In this document: positions 12,358 to 23,036 of the stretch, piece by piece
Layout of the letters: the number at the start of each line of letters is the position of its first letter
How positions within the stretch are numbered: position 1 is the first letter of the stretch
Assembly (NCBI RefSeq): GCF_020906515.1
Contig: NC_085851.1
Span: forward strand, 1,674,001 to 1,738,000
Source of the DNA: Vanrija pseudolonga
Taxonomy: Eukaryota > Basidiomycota > Tremellomycetes > Trichosporonales > Trichosporonaceae
Reading direction: 5' to 3'
Length of the DNA stretch: 64,000 nucleotides
The notes under the pieces: model-generated
What the model was told of the DNA's origin: nothing
Databases searched by the model: none
What the model saw: the letters and a program-made list of their open reading frames with translations, nothing else
Program-made: the position numbers and the translations under genes

Positions 12358-13666
12358 CTACTCGTCCGCAAGCGACCGCTCTAATCTAAGCATCTCCTCG
12401 TCGGTCATGAGCCACGCTGGGTCGATCTGGCGTGCGTCAGTGAGGTGCGTCGCACCAAAACCCACCTCGACCTCCACGTCTGAGTGGGTACTCTTCTTTG
12501 CGGGCACCACGTCGTCCGGGTCAAGCCAGTCGGTGCGGTCCTCGACGTCTTCCGACGCGGCCCCCATGCGAGCGAGCTTGTCGGCCGCCTCGTTGCCCGC
12601 GTGTCCCGCATGCCCGCGCACATACTTGAACTTGACCTGCGCGTTCGGGCCGCGCTGGCGCAGCAGCACAAGGAGGTGCTTTATCATCTCGACGTTCTTC
12701 ACCTCGCCCGTGGACGTCTTCCACCCGTTCTTCAGCCACCCGGGCAGGAACTTTGTGATGCCTGGTGGGTCAGATTCGGAAGCGGATGCTACACACAGTT
12801 GATAGAGTACTGCGAGTCGGTGCGTATCTCGAGCGGGACCGCGGGATAGGGGCACGTCTCGAGCGCGCGGATGATGGAGAGCAGCTCGCCGCGGTTATTC
12901 GTCTGCGGCTCCCCCGGCACCCGCTCGCTCAGGTTGGCAGCGTACGCCTCGCCCCTGCCGCCCCAGAACACGCCGAGCCCGGCACGCGCCCGCTTCTTGC
13001 CGTTGCCGAGCGAGCTGCCGTCCGTGTACACGACGATGCGGTGCGGCGGGGTGCGCGAAAACGTGAAGCCCTTGGCCGCGAGCAGCGCGAGGTCGGGGGG
13101 TAATGTGCCGTCTGGGGCATCGCGGGGCGGCGAGTCACGAGAGGAGCTGGAGCTGTCGCCGCTCGGACGGCTGTACGGTGTCGACCCCGACGCTGATGGC
13201 GCTGCACCCTCCGACTTGCCGCTGATGAACCCCCTCGCCTGTGCCTCGGTCGGAAACTTCTTGAACCGCGCGCTGGCAAGTCAGCAGGGCACGCGCACGC
13301 CGAGAAGCCCAAAGAGCCTACATAGTACGCACCCGTTGAACCCCTTGACCTGTGCTTCGGCCTCGCCCCAGGTCGAGTAGATGCCGGGCTTGCGGCCCGC
13401 CGCGACGGCGTAGAACGCGGCCTTGGGCCTGGGTTGGGTCAGCAGTGCTCAAGCGTCCAAGTCACCCACATGTTGTTGCTGCTGCTCTCCTCGTCGTAGT
13501 CCCGCCGCGATGCCCGCAGGTCGATGTATATCCTCAGCCCGTCGAGCAGCACCCTCTCTCGCGGCGACAGGTGGCGCGTGTGCAGCGTTAGACGGCGGAG
13601 CGCTGCGGTCGTGTGCGTTGCGAGCATGCAGTGTTGGTGAAAGTGGAGGCGCGCAGACGTGGACAT
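12358..13666 (-). CDS. RNH1: Ribonuclease H1
   Basis: Type 1 eukaryotic RNase H, which cuts the RNA strand of RNA:DNA hybrids. Exon 1 (from 13666) encodes a basic leader, and a second Met at residue 14 begins an Arg/His-rich stretch that could target mitochondria. Next comes one hybrid-binding domain (KAAFYAVAAGRKPGIYSTW, then a KGFNG split by an intron, then ARFKKFPTEAQA), and a Ser/Pro linker. The catalytic domain shows YTDGSSLGNG (first Asp), NNRGEL (Glu), RTDSQY (second Asp) and VRGHAGHAGNEAAD (His and last Asp), so all four acidic residues are present. A donor GTGTGTAG after the DSQYSIN codons restores NCITKFLPGW. The last intron is about 39 nt. The hybrid-binding domain and the lack of any reverse transcriptase mark this as the host gene, not a retroelement piece. 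Dual nuclear/mitochondrial use is inferred from the two Met codons. Confidence 0.9.
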
Positions 13667-13917
13667 TTGAGTGGCGAAGTGCGGTCACGTGGTGGTTGTG
13701 GCCATGATCGGCGCGAGGCTTGGCTCGATCTTCTCGCTCAAGTGGCGTCTTGGGTTCCTTTGCGAGGCGGTTGCACGCTGCATGAGGCTCTAAATCGCAT
13801 GCATGTTGGTGGTGCAGCATCCCACCGGCCTAGGGGAGCGTGTAGACCCTGCGGCTGGTGGATTGGACAGCTCAAAGGCCTCCGGCGCCAGAAAAAAACA
13901 CCAACATCCTATCAGCA

Positions 13918-14004
13918 AGTCTTATAGCTCAGTTGGTTAGAGCGCACGCTTCACAGATTCTCTGGGAGCGCGTGAGGTCGTGGGTTCGACCCCCACTAAG
14001 GCTA
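13918..14004 (+). tRNA. tRNA-Val(CAC) with a 13-nt intron
   Basis: The cloverleaf folds by hand. The acceptor AGTCTTA pairs with TAAGGCT, with one G-U pair. The D stem is GCTC/GAGC. The anticodon stem is CACGC/GCGTG with loop TTCACA+C, giving anticodon CAC at 13952-13954. The T arm is GTGGG-TTCGACC-CCCAC. The discriminator base is A, as expected for valine. The intron is 13956-13968, after position 37, the canonical eukaryotic place. CCA is not encoded. A TTTT at 14027-14030 is a plausible Pol III terminator. Confidence 0.93.
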
Positions 14005-14785
14005 CTGTGAGGAGCTCGTCTCTCTCTTTTGCTTGTTGTCGTGTAGAGCGCAGAGCGCAGCCGCCCGCATGCGGAGTAGGAGTAGGACGAGGGTGATTGG
14101 TCGACGAGGCAAGGGTCCTGAGCTGAGTGAGCAAGGGCCGGCCAGGCAGCGACAACCCACCGTGGCGCCACACCCTTGGTGCGAGAGACGACTCCCTCGC
14201 CAAGTGTCATGCCATCGCCGTGATAGGCTCTGTTGCGGCTAGCGAGCTGCTGCGCACGGCGTGCAGGGCTCGGCGTGCCGCCGGTAGTGCCACAGGGCCC
14301 GAGCAGGGCGTGCCCACCAGTGCCATCAGTGTCACCAGTGCCGACGGCTGTCTTGCGTGCTTCGGCCTTGACCGAGCCGGCAAGCTCGCAAGTTGTCCGC
14401 CATGGCCGCCGTCGCCATATCACGTCGGTGCCAAGGTCGGTCGGCCGCGACCCGACGCCGACGAAACTATCGGCGAGTGTGAGTGCCGGATCCCAGCTAA
14501 CAGACCGATCTCAGCCCCCCGGCCGCGCTCAACAACGACGAGTATGCATTCATGACTTTACGCGAGGAGTTGAACCTCATGACAATATGTTGTGTGTGAT
14601 TGCAGTGTATGTGGCGGTGCTCTCGGCACGGCCGGATTTCTGGGTATGATGTGGGGATGCGGTAAACGCGGGTATGATGTGAGAGGTATGGGTTGAGCCG
14701 GGTATGGCGGAGGTGGAGGACCACGAGTTGAACGTGTGTCTTCCTGTCCGTTGAGGACTAGATGTACAACGTGGGAGCAATGGGC
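14005..14785. other. Intergenic region between tRNA-Val and MTHFR
   Basis: About 780 bp with the tRNA terminator at its left end and the MTHFR 3' UTR (minus strand) at its right. The open frames crossing it show no family match. I see nothing else supportable. Confidence 0.5.
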
Positions 14786-16801
14786 TTAGTGGCCGTTGGC
14801 GACGCCGTTGGCCGAGCCGTTGGTGCCGGGCTGGTCGAGAAGGAAGGGCTCAAAGATTGCCGTCGAGTCCTTGAAGTTGTTGGCGACAATGTTGACGAGG
14901 TAGCTGTTGGACATGACGTTGTCGATGAGCTTGCGCGTCTCGGATCCCTCGGGGTAGAGGTTGGCCCACAGCGAGCCGAGCTCGAACGCCTCGTCCTTCC
15001 AGGCCATGAACGAGACAGTCTCGACAATGGTCGGCTGGACAATCTCCTTGCCAGGGAAGACACCCCAGGTGACGGCATTGGGGCCCTCAGAGTGCGTGTT
15101 GGTGCGGAGGTCTCCGACCTTGCTGACGGCGTGGTAGGTGAAGCGCGAGTCGCCTTCGATGCGGCGAATAAGCGGCTCGAGGAGCTCGGGCGAGACGAAG
15201 AACTCGAGGTACGCCTTCTGGTAGACGTAACCACCGGCAGGGCCCCAGCCGTGGACCTTGTCGTCGGAGCGGGCGCCGTCGACAGCAGGCTGCGAGTTGA
15301 TGGTCAGGAAGCCACGCTGGTTCATGCGGGCTAACTGCTCGGTGATGACCGAAGTCTCCGAGGCAGGCGGGGCCGACGACCACGGCAGCTTCTCGACGGT
15401 ACCGCGACAGAAGCCAGCGAAGAGCTCGGCAATGTCGTCGAGCGTCGTGGGGTTGCCCCAGAGCTTCTGGGCCTGCTCGGCAGTGATACCAAGCTGGACA
15501 GGGTAACCGTCGAGGTCACCGTAGGCAGGCGAGCGCGAGTCGCCCCAACGTCCGTTCGGGAACTCGTCCCAGTCGGCAGCTGTAATCTCGTCAGCCGAAC
15601 ATCCCGAAAGGAAGATCAATGTGTGTATGCGGTGACTCACTCCTCGAAAGGTACGACTGGACACGGTTGGCCCAAAAGATGGGACGGATTGTCTCCTGGC
15701 GACGGTGGGGCGTGAGGGAGGGGCGCCAGGGAAGAGGGGCGACCTGCTCGCGACGGCTCTCAAAGTTGAGCTCCTCGAGGAGCATGCGCGCGCCCTTCTC
15801 AAGGTTGAGGGTGTAGACGTGCAGACCCTTGATGCCACACTCCTCGTTGGCGAGAATCTTGCGACACATGTCGGCGACAAGCTTGGTGCCGACGGCTCTG
15901 ACCTGCTCGTCGTCGCCGACAACGGGGTTGAGGGCCTCGTAGAAGTGGTCGGGCACCACAATCGACTCTCTCTGGACCCAGGTCTGGAACTTGCCCCAGT
16001 TCTGAATGGGCATGATACCAGGGATAATGGGGACCGTGATACCATACGAGCGCACGCGCTTCACCCAGTCGAACAAAATGTCGACGTCGTAGAACATCTG
16101 GGTGAAGATGAAGTCGGCGCCAGCGTCGACCTTCTCCTTGAGCCAGAGCATCTCCTGGTGGCGGCCCTCCTCGGTGTCGGGCGTCTCGGGGTGGCCCTGG
16201 GGGAAACCGGCAACAGCGACACAGAAGTCGCCCGGGTAGTGCTTGTGGATGTATCGAACGAGATCGACGGCGTACGCGAAGCCACCGGGAGTCGGCTCCC
16301 ACTTGGAAGCACCGGCTGGGGGGTCACCGCGCATCGCGAGGATGTTCTGGCAGCCGAACTGCTTCGCCTGCTGGAGGGCCCACTCGACCTTCTCCTGGGG
16401 CACTGGAAAGTCAGCACACGGGGCCAGTAGCAGCAGCGCCGGTGTCGGCCGACTCACTCTCAGTGCAGGTCAGGTGCATGCATGTCTCGATGCCGATCGA
16501 CTCCTGGCAGACCTGGACGAGCGACGAGGTGAGGTCGGCGTTCTTGCCACCAGCTCCCCAAGTGATGTCGATGAACTCTGGGCCGAGGAGGCGCATGCGC
16601 TCGATACGGTCATAGAGGTTCTGGAGGCCCTGCGAGGTGTTAGCGGGTCGTCGGGCTGAGAGCGACTCGAACGGCCGCGAGCTTGTCGGCCGTCGGCCGC
16701 AACTAACAACATACCTGGGCGGTGCGCGGGGGGAAGTACTCGAAGCTCCAGAAGGGACGTCCCTCGCGCTCGGCCTTTGCGAGCTTTTCGGTGATCTTCA
16801 T
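14786..16801 (-). CDS. Methylenetetrahydrofolate reductase (Met12/Met13 type)
   Basis: Reduces 5,10-methylene-THF to 5-methyl-THF for methionine synthesis, using FAD. The start MKITEKLAKAERE is followed by FWSFEYFPPRTAQ, where the Glu of FEYFPP is the family catalytic acid. After introns come GLQNLYDRIERM, FIDITWGAGG, NILAMRGDPP, DFIFTQMFYD and PGIMPIQNW, the whole TIM-barrel core. The C-terminal half (TADWDEFPNGRWGDSRSPAYG, GFLTINSQPAVDG, GGYVYQKAYLEFF) is the eukaryotic regulatory domain that binds S-adenosylmethionine. Five exons give about 600 residues, full length. In many fungi there are two paralogues, and I cannot tell which this is. A TCACGTGA site lies about 590 bp upstream. Confidence 0.95.
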
Positions 16802-17384
16802 GCTGTTGAATGAAAGGTTGGTGTTGTAGAAGTCAAGTTGGTGGTGGACAAACGTGGGTCCGGGTGGAGGGGTGGTTGTCGTGGTCTGGGGTAAGCCTCT
16901 GTGTGATGGGGCCTAAGGACGGTCAAGAGGCGGCGCTAACAAGTTGACCCGTGCACGCTCGTCGTTGTTCGTTATTGACTTTTTGTTTGAATTTAACAAG
17001 CCGGAACTCTAATGCGGATGAGATGTTGAGAGATATGAGAGATGATGATGTCGTGGCTGAGTCTTGATGGTGCGATGGACAGTGAGTGACCCACCCAGCC
17101 CAGCCGGTGACCCGACTTTTCCAGAGATTCAAGTCGAGATTCGGATTTGGAGTCACTTTCTGGTCACGACAGCGGCGGCGGACAGCGGCGGCGCGCAGAC
17201 AGACACAGGGTGTAAAGACACGACGGTGACTCGGATTTGGGCGTGCCTGACGCCTGGCGCTTGACTCTCTCTCAACGGCACACCGAAGCTGCGCTAAAGA
17301 CGCCGCTCCACCCATCATCGGCCCACCCTCTTCAACAACGATTTGGTTCCGTGTACAGGCGGAAGTAGAGTCGCGTGGCCAGTA

Positions 17385-17392
17385 TCACGTGA
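17385..17392. promoter_or_regulatory. TCACGTGA E-box palindrome upstream of MTHFR
   Basis: Perfect palindrome on the promoter side of MTHFR, about 590 bp from its start codon. In ascomycete yeasts Cbf1 binds TCACGTG in promoters of sulfur-amino-acid genes, so the location makes functional sense. Binding in this organism is inference. Confidence 0.4.
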
Positions 17393-19568
17393 CAGCCTCA
17401 CCAACGGATATCCATTTCCTTCGCCGCTGTCCAAAAGGGGGGCGCCGTGCGTCGGCCGCAAGCAAAGGCCCGCACTGTGTGGGGTAACGCCTGCTCGCAT
17501 GCCCACTCTCGTGCGTTCGGCCGGCCCGGCTGGCGTCGTGGCTCTTCGTCGGCGAACGGTCGAGACTTGAACGATAGTGAGCGGGGCGAGGACGAGTGGC
17601 AGGTGGCAGCAGACAGCTCGTTAACGCTCGTTTAACAGGCTGCCCCTCACCCACTGTAGCAGCAGTGAGCACGCAACACCGCTTGCAGACTCGTGCTCCG
17701 CGTTTGCTCCCCCACGCGCATTTGGCCGGGAGAATCTCGTCCCGCAGCAGTGAATCTCTTGGCATACGCGCATTACGCTAAACGGCGGTCTTATCATAAG
17801 CCAACCACAGGGCTGCGGCCCGTCGCACGTTTTGGGCAATACGACCGAGCGTGAGCGTGAGCGTGAGCGGGCTCGCGAACCCGCATGGTGGCATGGATGG
17901 AAGCGCGTCAGCATCGAGCTTCACAAGTCGCAGCAGCACGCTGGTGGCCGTGGCGGACGCTCGAGCGAGGTTGAACCAGCGCGTGGGTCTGCATGGGCAC
18001 CGGACGGCGACTTAATGCCTCTCCAGGCTCTAGCACAATCGCCTCAGCGCGGCAGTCGTGTCCGCATCCCGGCAGGGTCGCCGACACCAACCGACCTACC
18101 TCGGTGGGCGTCGTCGAGGCGCCTCCTCTGCTCGATCTCTCGTCCTCGCTCGCTGCCATTGTATCTCCGGCCGCCCTGCCGCAGCAGCAGCGCCACTCTC
18201 CGTTGCCACTCGTAGCGTCTCCTGGATCCCGACGCGCGCGTTGTTGACAGGAATGCAAGCCGTCCGTGTCGTTCCTACCTCCTAGCGTCTCGAGTATGCA
18301 CTATGACGCTGACAGCAGACCCAACCCCGCTTTTTCGTTCGTTACCGCGTGGGGAGCAAGGGCAAACGGTCTGCATGGTCTGCGCACGCTGCTGCTGTGT
18401 TCTGGGTCTATGACAGGAAACCCTGGGCACATGCACACTCTCTGCATCGTTACGGGGCCTCTATCGCAGTCGACCCTAAGCTAACGTAGTCGGTGCGGTG
18501 CTGGCAAAACCTTGACCCCGACAGACGAGCTTCGTATGCGCTCGAACATTGACGTCTGCACCTCCTCAGTGGCCCCTATTTGCTGCTGCTGGCTGCAGAC
18601 TTTTTTTTTTCTACAAGCTGCGAGGCAGCAAGGCACCCTGAAAAAGCCAGCGGCAGATTGTCGGGCCATACTCCTCCCCATCAAGCCAGTGGTGGCGGCG
18701 GCGCCATCAACATCTGCATGGATTTGACAAGGACATGGGCTTCGCTTGGTGCATGAGCTGCGCCAGACAGACATCCAGCCCAGGCAGACCACAGACCAAT
18801 GCCATAGGAATCGCCGTCGTACAGGATTTGCCGCAGTCACCAGGATCCAGTTAGGAAAGTACGGCAAGTTTTGCTTGTCCCTCGACCTGGCGCCAGTTTT
18901 TCGGCCCTTTTGGCTGGGTGCTGCCGAGACGCCTCACGCCTCGTCCGCCGCCGCCGCCGCCTCCGCTGCCGTGGGCCCAGGGACTTGTTGGGTCTCGTGC
19001 CCCCCTCTCTTTCCCTCCCCCCGTTCTGCCCTAGAGCCACCCTCGTCCCCGCACCGCACCACCAACACGAGCCAGCAGCCAACGTCGTTGCTTGCCTGGT
19101 TTCTGGGCTTGGGCTGGCTGGCTGGCTGGTCGCCTGCTCGCCTGCCCTTTTGTTGTCCTTGGGCGCTGCCTGGCTGGCTGGTGCTGCGCACGGTCGCCTG
19201 CGTTCTTTGAGAGAGCAAACCACCACCGGCGCAATCCAAACCAAGTGTCCGTGTCTGGTTGAAAACAATCCATCAACAACGTTGCGGCGTTGCTTCTTCT
19301 CCACCCGCGCCGCGTGCACGGACCCCCACCCAACCAACCACCACCCAGCAACCGGTGCTCGGCCCCTCTTGTCGCCCCTTTGGCTTCACCTTGTGGTTGA
19401 AACACGCGCGCACTGCACACTTGCACACAACACACACACGACACTGTCAGTGTGTGGTCAAAGCGGCGCGGCACGCGTTTGAGCCAGGCAAATTGTGGCC
19501 AGCCAGATTGCTAGCCAGACCCATCCACCCACGACAACCTCTCTTTCTTCCCCCGGCTGTCCAGGCCA

Positions 19569-19616
19569 GGTACCGCGGTACCGTCAACGGGCACAAGGTC
19601 CCCCCCCCCCCCCCCC
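19569..19616. repeat. 14-bp palindrome followed by a 17-C homopolymer
   Basis: GGTACCGCGGTACC is a perfect palindrome at 19569-19582. A run of 17 cytosines follows at 19600-19616. The G-rich complement could form a quadruplex or stack. The exact run length may be a sequencing artefact. Confidence 0.7.
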
Positions 19617-20099
19617 TCAAAGTTGGATCGGTTCGGGTGCAACAAGCCAGTGCCAGAATTACACTGCCAGCCAACGGAGCGCGGTGCATCGTCTCCGCCC
19701 CCCTCCCCTTCGTATCTTTCCCCGCGGTCCCCTCGCACCCACCCCTCGCGCTCCCCCCTCCCCTCCCCTCCCCCTCCACTCTCCCCTTTCGCCAACACGA
19801 GGAGCGGCTTCAAGTCACGCGCGCACGCCTAGACAGAGAGGTACCTTCGCCCTTGCCTGCCCGTGTCGATCATAACACACCAACGACACACCACACCGCA
19901 CCAGGTCCAGCCAGGTTTTGGGCTGAGCCAGTGACAAGCGAGCATCACATCCAACCCAACCCGAACCATCACAGCCTTTGGATCCTCTCAACATCTACTG
20001 CTTTGACATCAAGTCTGCCCCTCTACACCCCTTGCACCTCTACCAACAGCCAAACTGCCTCGTCCTCGCTCCCACTCTTGCCCAACCCCTGGCGTTCCC

Positions 20100-20365
20100 A
20101 TGTCGCCTGTACCCATTTCGCCGATTGGGCGGGGCGCCGTGCGTCGTGGGACCACGGGCGCGTCGTCGGCACCCCCCTCGAGCACGAGCACGGGCCCAAG
20201 CCTCGCTGGCTCCAGCGCACGCCGTTTGTCCCTTGCTGGTGGTTTACGCGATGACCGCGACCAGGATGAGGGACTCGTGATGCGCGAAAAGGAGCGCGAG
20301 GAAACCACTGGTAAAGTAGCCGGGAGGGAAGTGGGCGTTACGCGCCCAAAGCGCCGTCTTTCAAG
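20100..20365 (+). CDS. Possible alternative or upstream first exon of the nucleotide-sugar transporter
   Basis: An 88-codon open stretch beginning MSPVPISPIGRG has real-looking codon choice and ends exactly at a strong donor (AG|GTAAGT at 20366). If spliced to an acceptor ending at 20809 (ACTAACAAG), the phase fits and the frame runs directly into the transporter N-terminus, giving a longer disordered Ser/Arg-rich cytosolic tail. Against this, the CTAAC lies too close to that AG to be its branch site, and the 444-nt intron would be the longest in the window. It could instead be an upstream ORF in a spliced 5' leader, or the start of another small gene. Confidence 0.35.
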
Positions 20366-20864
20366 GTAAGTGTGGTGTATTGTGCGGCTGGTGCCCTCCT
20401 CCTCGTCGTCTGTCGTCCTGTCGGGCTCCCCCATCCACAGCCCATGTGGGCTGCATTGTTGGCACCGACGCCAGCCAGGCCGGTGCTCTGTGGTGGTGGT
20501 GGCTGGCCGACACCACCACTGGCGTTGGCGTTGGCGCGCGCGCGCGTGTGTATCGCGCGCGTTTGAGCGCGCTCGTCCTTCCTCCCCCTTCCTTCTCTTT
20601 TCCACACACTGCACCACCTGGCTGGCTAGCACCTTGCAGCAAATCCTTGTCGCATTTGCTTGCTACTGCTTTGCTGCTACTCCTTCGCATTACCCATTCG
20701 TTTTACTCCTTGTCCCAAATCGTGTCCTGTGTCCACCCCCCCTCCCCCCCCATTTCATCATCATGCACGCACCACGCCCACGACCCTTTCGCCGACGCTC
20801 ACTAACAAGTCTTCCTTCGCTTCCTCACCCATCTGCACCAACACCTCCCCCTCGCTCACCTGCA

Positions 20865-22740
20865 ATGTCGGTTCCACCAAGCAGGGCAATGTCCTTCACC
20901 TCATCCCCTCCGACCTCGCCAGCGCAAGCCAGCACACTCCCAACCATCCCCACCTACGAGGCATTGACTCAACCTCGCTCCAACATCGACCGCTCCGGCC
21001 TCGGACTCGGCTCATCAAACTCGTTTGCGAGGGCACCTACTATCGATGAGAAGGGACCGAGGTACATTCCTCCTCAGGTCGCAGCACCCCAGCCGCCCCG
21101 TGATACCAGCGGACCGCCCAAGATCTTTGGCATTGAGCTCAAATGGGTCTCGTGAGTTGACTGAGCTGGGGACGATCACCGGTGCACCTCTGACGCACCC
21201 CGCAGCCTGATAACGCTCGCCCTCCAGAATGCCTTCCTCACCATCATCATGCACTACTCGCGAGTGTCCACGCCCCCCGAGAGGACATACTCTGCGGCCG
21301 CGGCCGTCCTGCTCAACGAGTTACTCAAGGGATCCATCTCGATTTTGATTGCGCTCAAAAAGATCGACACGACGATGAACGCCGAGCCGGCATCATGGCA
21401 AGAGAAGGAGGCTACGCGGACTGCGGTCCCCGGCGGCCTGACCGTCCTCCACCCAAGCCGCCTGCGGGCGCTCGGACGCGCCATCTTCAGCCCAGACTGC
21501 CCCAAGCTCGCCATTCCCGCGGTCCTCTATGTGATCCAGAACAACCTGCAATACGTTGCCGCCTCCAACCTCGACGTCGCGACCTTCCAGGTTACGTACC
21601 AGATGAAGATCCTCACGACGGCATTCTTCTCGGTTGTGCTGCTCAACAAGCGTCTCAGCCGTCCCAAGTGGGCTGCGCTATTCATGCTCGCCATGGGTGT
21701 CGGCATTGTGCAGCTCCAGAGCGTCTCGGTGTCCGGCCCGTCGTCGCACTCGGCTACAGCGGCTCCCGTTGCCGATGACAAGGCCCTCCGAAGCACGATC
21801 CCGACCGAGCACATTGAACGCATCATGCACCCATTCCGCGGCTTCTTGGCGGTCACTCTTGCGTGCATCACCTCGGGCCTCGCGGGCGTCTACTTTGAGC
21901 TTCTTCTCAAGAGCAACAGCGGTTCTAGCCCGGCGCCCGACCTCTGGGTTCGCAACACGCAGCTCTCGCTGTTCTCGCTTGTCCCCGCCTTCATTCCTAT
22001 CATCTTTGCCGGCGCCCCCGAGGGCATGTCGTGGGCAGAGGGAGTTGCCTCCAAGTTTGCCAACTTTAACGGCTGGGCGTGGGGCACCGTCCTTACGCAG
22101 ACGTTTGGTGGTCTCATCACGGCCCTGGTCATCCGCTACAGCGACAACATCATGTAAGTGTGCTTGCTGCGGCGGGATTCGGCACAGGATTGATTGCTCA
22201 CACTGCCACAGGAAAGGTTTTGCCACCTCGTTGTCGATCATCATCTCGTTCCTGGCATCTGTCGCGTTGTTCAACTACCCGATCACGTTTTCCTTCGTCC
22301 TCGGCGCTGGCATCGTGCTGGCGGCCACGTACCTGTACAACGCCCCCAACTCGCTGCCCGACGTGGCACCTCGTACCTCGGTCGCAGTTGCGCCGGGCTC
22401 CCCTATCCCTACTAGCGCCCCTATCCTGGGCGAACCCCAGCCGCCCTCGCGCACCTCGAGCATCATCAACCTCCTCAGCCTCGGAGGCTCCCGACCCGGC
22501 TCTCGCCGCACTTCAGCTACCGACCTGCGGGCGCCGCAGCTGACGTCGCGCGGAAGCTACAACGGTAGCAACCCCGGCACTCCATTCCTCCTGTCTGCGC
22601 AGAACTCGTATACCAACATTGCCGACTTTTCCCGTTCTTCGCCAAGTCCAGGTCCCTCTCGCGGGTGGTCTCCACCCGGTCAAAAGTCCAAGCCCACGCT
22701 GACGGTCGACACCGGGCTTGCCACCGACCACGGCCGCTGA
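20865..22740 (+). CDS. Nucleotide-sugar transporter (SLC35A / UDP-galactose transporter type)
   Basis: Exons 20865-21151, 21206-22153 and 22212-22740 give about 587 residues from this start. After a disordered N-tail come about ten hydrophobic spans with family landmarks: ALQNAFLTIIMHYSR, LLNELLKGSISI, VLYVIQNNLQYVAASNLD, TYQMKILTTAFFSV, GVYFELLLKS, WVRNTQLSLF and, at the end, FATSLSIIISFLASV. These match Golgi/ER UDP-galactose, UDP-GlcNAc or CMP-sialic-acid type antiporters, which swap a cytosolic nucleotide sugar for luminal UMP. The role would be to feed glycosylation or capsule-type polysaccharide synthesis. The C-terminal 150 residues are Ser/Pro-rich and probably cytosolic. The start is uncertain (see 20100-20365; another in-frame ATG lies at 20763). 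The exact sugar cannot be read. Confidence 0.9.
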
Positions 22741-23036
22741 TAAAAGCGGTGCCGGGTCATAGACGGATGCTTTTCGTGTTCGTGTCAATGGGTTATCGAC
22801 GTCTGCAGACGTCACACGCAAGAAGCATAGCAGCCGCCATGGCGTAATAGTGCAATTGAATGCATATGTCAGTATGTAACACTACGAGTGGTATACTGTT
22901 TCGGTGGCGATGGGCGATGAGCGGTGCGCGGTGCATCGCGGTGTTCGGTGTGCGGCTGTTTGTGGCCGCGTGGCAGGTTGTGCTGGTTCCACGTCAGAAT
23001 GAGTGGCAATGAGGCGGTGCGTGGCGGGAGGGAGAC
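22741..23036. other. Short convergent intergenic region
   Basis: About 300 bp between two converging genes. It should hold both 3' UTRs, and no other feature is visible. Confidence 0.5.

Larger units (their letters stand above)
16802..20099. other. Large low-coding intergenic region with repeats and pyrimidine tracts
   Basis: About 3.3 kb of divergent promoter space between MTHFR and the nucleotide-sugar transporter. It holds TCACGTGA (17385), a short GAGCGT tandem (about 17848-17871), a T10 tract near 18601, GGCTGGCT repeats near 19120, a palindrome at 19569-19582, a C17 run at 19600-19616 and a long CT-rich tract about 19720-19795. Several frames are open by chance, but none shows a recognisable domain. 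A non-coding RNA or a long spliced 5' leader is possible but not shown. Confidence 0.5.

Noticed and set aside
12358-13666. RNase H domain as a retroelement fragment
   Set aside because: It has the hybrid-binding domain of cellular RNase H1, host-type introns and no reverse transcriptase or integrase nearby.
18004-18090. tRNA-like stretch starting GGCGAC and ending GTCGCC
   Set aside because: The ends can pair, and one frame reads RVRIPAG as tRNA-derived frames do, but there is no proper T loop (GTTCRA) or D arm.
18837-19482. Overlapping ORFs in both strands upstream of the nucleotide-sugar transporter
   Set aside because: Low-complexity Pro/Arg/Gly frames from C/T-rich DNA; no splice signals linking them.
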